A stretch of 8,033 nucleotides of DNA from Anaerolineales bacterium (GTDB lineage: Bacteria > Chloroflexota > Anaerolineae > Anaerolineales > UBA11657), in assembly GCA_947503585.1 (NCBI GenBank), contig CANNEJ010000058.1:1-8033 (forward strand), read 5' to 3'. The position numbers were made by a program, and so were the translations under genes. Below are positions 6,201 through 8,033 of this stretch, piece by piece. The stretch's first letter is position 1. Every line of letters begins with the position of its first letter. The notes under the pieces are model-generated. The model had not been told where the DNA came from and did not search any database. It saw only the letters and a program-made list of their open reading frames with translations.

Positions 6201-6915
6201 GCCGGACACGGCGCAGTGGTTTGTGCGCCAGTCTGCGGACCAGACAGCATCTGTGATGGTCTGGGGCCGCGCCGGCGCGGGAGACCTGGCCGTACCGGGC
6301 GACTATGACGGCGATGGCCGCACCGATCGCGCGGTCTATCGGCCGAGCACGGCGCAGTGGTTTATATACCTCTCCAGCACCGGCAAGGTCGCAGATGTGG
6401 TGACATGGGGCCTTGCAAATGCCGGTGATGTGCCGGTGCCGGGCGACTATGACGGCGACGGTACCGCTGACCTGACAGTGTTCCGCCCGAGCTCAGCGCA
6501 GTGGTTCATCCGGAAGTCCACTGATGGCCTGGCACAGGTAACCACCTGGGGCACGGCGGTTGGGAGTGGCTCAGCACATGACATCCCGCTGGCAGCAGAC
6601 TTTGACGCCGATGGCAAGACCGACTTGACCGTCTATAAGCCATCGACTGCACAGTGGTTTGTGTTGAAGAGTGCCACGTCCTCGGTACAGGTGAACAACT
6701 GGGGCATTGCCGGCAGTACAGACTTGCCGATGGTTGGCGACTACGACGCCGACGGCATAACCGAATTGGCGGTGTACCGGCCGAGCACAGCGCAGTGGTT
6801 CATCAAGCAGTCCGGCGACGCAGTGATCACGGTTACCACCTGGGGCATTGGCGGCGGAACGGACTGGCCGATCCCGGCGCCGGAATACACAACCGACTTC
6901 GATCCGTACTACTAG
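3280..6915 (+). CDS. secreted M6-like (apparently inactive) metallopeptidase with Calx-beta and propeller repeats, 1211 aa
   Basis: An exported multidomain protein. The signal peptide has RRIARWGLR (14-22), a hydrophobic core to about 41 and a PAFA/AP cleavage site near 45. Residues about 68-525 match the M6 (immune inhibitor A-like) domain: RTLVLLVQFSD (73-83), YLKEVSY (108-114), a perfect EF-hand loop DGNGDGILTIGE (185-196), QFDLMGTG (296-303), HPSAFLKWYMNWVTP (340-354), EYFLMENRQ (405-413), GVLIYSVDE (425-433) and DFYPGG (475-480). The zinc helix that should read HExGHxLGLPD reads KLIGYNIGYPS (269-279), so the ligands and catalytic Glu are absent; the H in the usual LIWHVDE is Ser430. All six cysteines (214, 253, 317, 325, 424, 513) are in this domain. 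Calx-beta-like domains follow at 528-661, 662-787 and 788-904, then six propeller repeats at 910-1199 and a 12-residue tail. There is no anchor motif. Loss of proteolysis is inferred from missing residues; a binding or scaffolding role is a guess. Confidence 0.88.
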   Translation: MINNSKTQLSAASRRIARWGLRLLAALTLALGLTTAFGAAVPAFAAPGIPDPGLINLPGISGISYPGHSGAHRTLVLLVQFSDQASLGSTANSWVQKFFGPTDSVSHYLKEVSYNAFSLFGGNESHGSENDGVIGWLTIAGTHPSTMAEVLLNQSNKTAGGAAAESIVTKAINAADGYVNFNDYDGNGDGILTIGELELVVVVAGYEGEYGTTCGTTAGKYVWNHRSSLATAVTVDSTSVGTMGYMIAGEKHCSASVAEHEATIGIFAKLIGYNIGYPSMTDSDSSATVRGYGLGQFDLMGTGFFNRKLPNTPEGMCAATSVATCVAGNVNNYKGSSPAHPSAFLKWYMNWVTPERISGSQTVTLAQVETSKRIVQMRENQQGLDWNRDVSISRHDASKQYGWGEYFLMENRQRVGYDAGLPGCGVLIYSVDETVPSSGTVAMNDEAHKLVDLIEADNLAQLDNRSSGNEGDSSDFYPGGSANRTFNSTSSPNSNLYGGRASGVSVTNITNQCLATMSADVAVTNEATLRKVSREESAGSTIVTEGSSTGLDSIQVSINTQPLSQVSVTITDTSATRQIQFATGTDAQISAGYTLVVTNTVTLFFNDTNWTVPQQINFSAVNDTTAEGDHNAIVTFKVESSDLNFNGLLMDKIRVNIVDNDAAVLLTNTDGGIDVKEGDTVGDTFTLVLKTQPTSQVSITMGTNSQLTVSPASLLFTSSNYSSPQTVTIKAVDDAALEGNHTGSVTFAVSSLANNTVADSNYNGIGIIGITTGGSATTAISRVRDNDTRVTIVETGNSTKMKEGGSDTYTLVLTTQPSADVNVSMTVTGQDVGLSPATLTFTSVNYAVPQTVTVTGFRDNFIEGAETFSISHRAYSTDTNYQLQGNGATTASLDTVVVRVLDQNGASNGADFDGDGRADHAVYRSTSGQWFVRNSTTAAASVVTWGEARAGTSHEVPVTGDYDGDGKADHALYRPDTAQWFVRQSADQTASVMVWGRAGAGDLAVPGDYDGDGRTDRAVYRPSTAQWFIYLSSTGKVADVVTWGLANAGDVPVPGDYDGDGTADLTVFRPSSAQWFIRKSTDGLAQVTTWGTAVGSGSAHDIPLAADFDADGKTDLTVYKPSTAQWFVLKSATSSVQVNNWGIAGSTDLPMVGDYDADGITELAVYRPSTAQWFIKQSGDAVITVTTWGIGGGTDWPIPAPEYTTDFDPYY
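6007..6876 (+). repeat. six tandem ~141-153-bp propeller-encoding repeats
   Basis: Units begin near 6007, 6157, 6298, 6442, 6595 and 6736, encoding 50, 47, 48, 51, 47 and 47 residues. Each has DxD(G/A)DGxx(D/E), then YRPSTAQWF or a close variant, then a W-G pair and a (D/E)xPx-type end. Units 1-4 keep DxDGDG; units 5 and 6 have DFDADG and DYDADG. They match the tract in the gene upstream at protein level, and short DNA stretches such as CACGGCGCAGTGG recur in both tracts. Confidence 0.85.
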
Positions 6916-6922
6916 TGCGGGC

Positions 6923-6953
6923 GGGGCGGGCAGTCCAAGCGGCTGCCCGCCCC
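6923..6953 (+). terminator. GC-rich 11-bp hairpin just after the stop codon
   Basis: GGGGCGGGCAG (6923-6933) and CTGCCCGCCCC (6943-6953) pair perfectly around a 9-base loop, beginning 8 bases after the TAG. No T-run follows. With the next hairpin it forms a double-stem 3' end; it may protect the transcript or help termination. Confidence 0.55.
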
Positions 6954-6962
6954 ACCCTCGTG

Positions 6963-7012
6963 AAATAAAAACGGGCGGAGTGCCATTAGTGGCACCCCGC
7001 CCGTTTTTATTT
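6963..7012. terminator. bidirectional intrinsic terminator
   Basis: The arms at 6963-6984 and 6991-7012 are complementary over 22 bases with one mismatch (A6979 against C6996) and a 6-base loop, ATTAGT. The stem core is ACGGGCGG/CCGCCCGT with GTGCC/GGCAC at the top. It is flanked by an A-tract on the left (6967-6971) and a T-tract on the right (7004-7008), so it works as a Rho-independent terminator in either direction. It closes the unit containing the two large secreted-protein genes. No - strand gene ending here is supported. Confidence 0.9.
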
Positions 7013-7137
7013 GTGATTAGTGAACTGGCTGAAAGCGGGCCGGCGGCGGCGCAGCCGCCGCGCGTTGGGCACCCGCACGGCACCGTGCATCGCAAACCAC
7101 TTGCGGGCTTTTAGCCGGGCGTGCCGGCTGTTGGGCG

Positions 7138-7161
7138 GGCTGCCGGCAACAACCGGCAGCC
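7138..7161. promoter_or_regulatory. 9-bp perfect inverted repeat
   Basis: GGCTGCCGG (7138-7146) and CCGGCAGCC (7153-7161) flank CAACAA. It could be an RNA hairpin or a dyad protein-binding site. No T-run follows, so a terminator is unlikely. Confidence 0.4.
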
Positions 7162-7249
7162 ACAACCCCCGGGAGCGCCACCCCGCTCTCCGAACCCCAC
7201 AGCATGCGGAGCGCTGCAATGCGCGCCGGAACTTGGAACCTGTGCTCGC

Positions 7250-7277
7250 AGCCGGCACGTAGCCGGGATCCAGCCGG
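7250..7277. repeat. three AGCCGG direct repeats at 11-bp spacing
   Basis: AGCCGG starts at 7250, 7261 and 7272, exactly 11 bases apart, placing the copies on nearly the same DNA face. Further copies lie at 7113 and 7435, and the reverse complement at 7124 and 7557. It may be a binding array for a regulator of the downstream gene. The motif also occurs at lower density inside the coding regions, so chance in GC-rich DNA is a real alternative. Confidence 0.3.
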
Positions 7278-7589
7278 GGGCAGATGCCCAAGCGCAGCGC
7301 GCGGCAAACCGTTCCCGAGCCACATGTACCCTGCGCTCTGTCGGCCGCGGGGCGTGATTTCATTTCTATGTGGGACACGCATGTGGTTTGCCAGCCCTGC
7401 AACGGCAGCGCGGTGCCAGGCACTGGCAATTCCCAGCCGGATCGAAAGCCGAGCCGCACGCCCGTTCACGCCGGATTAATCGCGGCTTACTAAATCGTTT
7501 ACGGAGGCGCGCCGCCGCAAATTCTAAACTCCAAGCTATGCAACTGAGCTGCAACCCGGCTGTGTGCGGCCCACACCCGCGCCCCCGCC

Positions 7590-8033
7590 ATGGATAACGC
7601 ACTTTCTGTTGCGCTCATGCGCGAGCTGCAGGCGCTGCTGGCCAATTCCAACAGCGCGCCGGACACGCCGTTGCTGCTCGATGTCCTGTTTTCATACCGC
7701 CAGCTGCTCGGCCGGCTGCCGGAGTTTGATGGCGTGCCCGCCTTCCGCGAACGCCTTGCGGGCTGCAACCTCTTTGACTACGTGCGCTCATTGCTCAGCG
7801 CGCCGGAGTTTCAAGCGCGCATTTATGACATGCCGGATTCCGACCTGGCGGTAATGGCGCAACTGCCGGACAACCTGCGGCTGTGGTTTTATTTGAAGGA
7901 TCGCACGGTGGGCTTGCAAATTGCGCTGGGGCGCTACGAGCCGGAGGTGTTGGGAGCCCTGGCCGGACTGCTCAAACCCGGCATGCACTGTGTGGACGTG
8001 GGCGCCAACATTGGCTTATTTACAGTTTTGATG
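7590..8033 (+). CDS. FkbM-family methyltransferase with N-terminal DUF4214-like domain (partial, 3' end cut)
   Basis: A reading frame with no stop runs from ATG 7590 to the window edge (148 residues). Residues about 30-76 (LLDVLFSYRQLLGRLPEFDG ... LLSAPEFQ) match the DUF4214 pattern of YRxLLGRxPDxxG followed by a short helix and a SPEFQ-like end. After a linker, residues 114-148 are the start of an FkbM-type S-adenosylmethionine-dependent methyltransferase: GRYEPEV, LLKPGMHCVDVGANIG and LFTVLM, where VDVGANIG (135-142) is SAM-binding motif I. FkbM enzymes methylate hydroxyls of sugars or polyketides and often lie in surface-polysaccharide loci. No signal peptide or membrane segment is seen, so it is probably cytoplasmic. 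ATG 7590 is the first possible start after an in-frame TGA at 7545, but no Shine-Dalgarno precedes it. It lies after the bidirectional terminator, so it is a separate transcription unit. The acceptor substrate is unknown. Confidence 0.85.
   Translation, partial: MDNALSVALMRELQALLANSNSAPDTPLLLDVLFSYRQLLGRLPEFDGVPAFRERLAGCNLFDYVRSLLSAPEFQARIYDMPDSDLAVMAQLPDNLRLWFYLKDRTVGLQIALGRYEPEVLGALAGLLKPGMHCVDVGANIGLFTVLM

Larger units (their letters stand above)
7021..7589. other. gene-poor, GC-rich intergenic region
   Basis: I see no convincing gene on either strand. The open frames (up to 150 codons on the - strand, two overlapping ones in different frames) translate to Ala/Arg/Pro/Gly/Cys-rich text typical of stop-poor GC-rich DNA, without good ribosome binding sites. 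There are palindromes: 7043-7050/7054-7061 (GCGGCGGC, loop GCA), 7075-7080/7083-7088 (GCACGG/CCGTGC), 7113-7118/7124-7129 (AGCCGG/CCGGCT), and 7138-7146/7153-7161 (GGCTGCCGG, 6-base loop). GCAAACCAC at 7092-7100 is complementary to GTGGTTTGC at 7383-7391. I found no tRNA, rRNA, RNase P or tmRNA signature. It should contain the promoter of the methyltransferase gene, but no clear -35/-10 pair is visible. Confidence 0.6.

Noticed and set aside
7007..7469. Two overlapping 150-codon frames on the - strand
   Set aside because: They overlap each other in different frames, start inside low-complexity GC-rich DNA, run into the terminator arm, and read as Ala/Arg/Pro/Cys-rich text without motifs.
7021..7589. 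CRISPR array, tRNA, RNase P or tmRNA in the gene-poor region
   Set aside because: There are no regularly spaced long repeats, no T-loop or CCA-like signature, and none of the conserved RNase P or tmRNA words.

Overview
The window reads as bacterial, GC-rich chromosome (or metagenomic contig) with every supported gene on the + strand. The phylum cannot be fixed from sequence alone. The mix of secreted proteins built from Calx-beta-like and DxDGDG 'VCBS/FG-GAP-type' repeats, an M6-type peptidase fold and a DUF4214-FkbM methyltransferase would suit a Chloroflexota (Anaerolineae-like) or similar environmental bacterium; that is a low-confidence inference.

Layout: (1) a short 80-residue hypothetical gene at 160-402, probably starting at TTG; (2) a 340-base non-coding stretch (403-742) with a series of perfect or near-perfect stem-loops, ending in a strong Shine-Dalgarno; (3) an 806-residue secreted protein at 743-3163 with three Calx-beta-like domains and six tandem ~47-residue propeller-type repeats; (4) a 116-base spacer with an 11-bp hairpin; (5) a 1211-residue secreted protein at 3280-6915 with the same three Calx-beta-like domains and six propeller repeats, but with an M6 (immune inhibitor A-like) metallopeptidase domain in front; (6) two consecutive hairpins, the second a textbook bidirectional intrinsic terminator (6963-7012); (7) about 570 bases with no convincing gene (7021-7589), rich in small palindromes and AGCCGG motifs; (8) the start of a DUF4214-FkbM methyltransferase gene that runs off the window at 8033.

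The two large proteins look like paralogues sharing one extracellular 'chassis' (Calx-beta x3 plus six-repeat propeller). They are likely co-expressed, with transcription ending at 6963-7012. The most striking observation is that the M6 domain of the second protein keeps nearly all of the family's structural motifs, plus a perfect EF-hand loop, yet its zinc-site helix reads KLIGYNIGYPS where active members read HExGHxLGLPD. All expected metal ligands and the catalytic Glu are replaced, so it looks like a secreted pseudopeptidase. The best candidate for an undescribed system here is a pair of exported, calcium-rich, probably adhesive or ligand-binding proteins, one carrying a dead peptidase domain, preceded by a structured leader.
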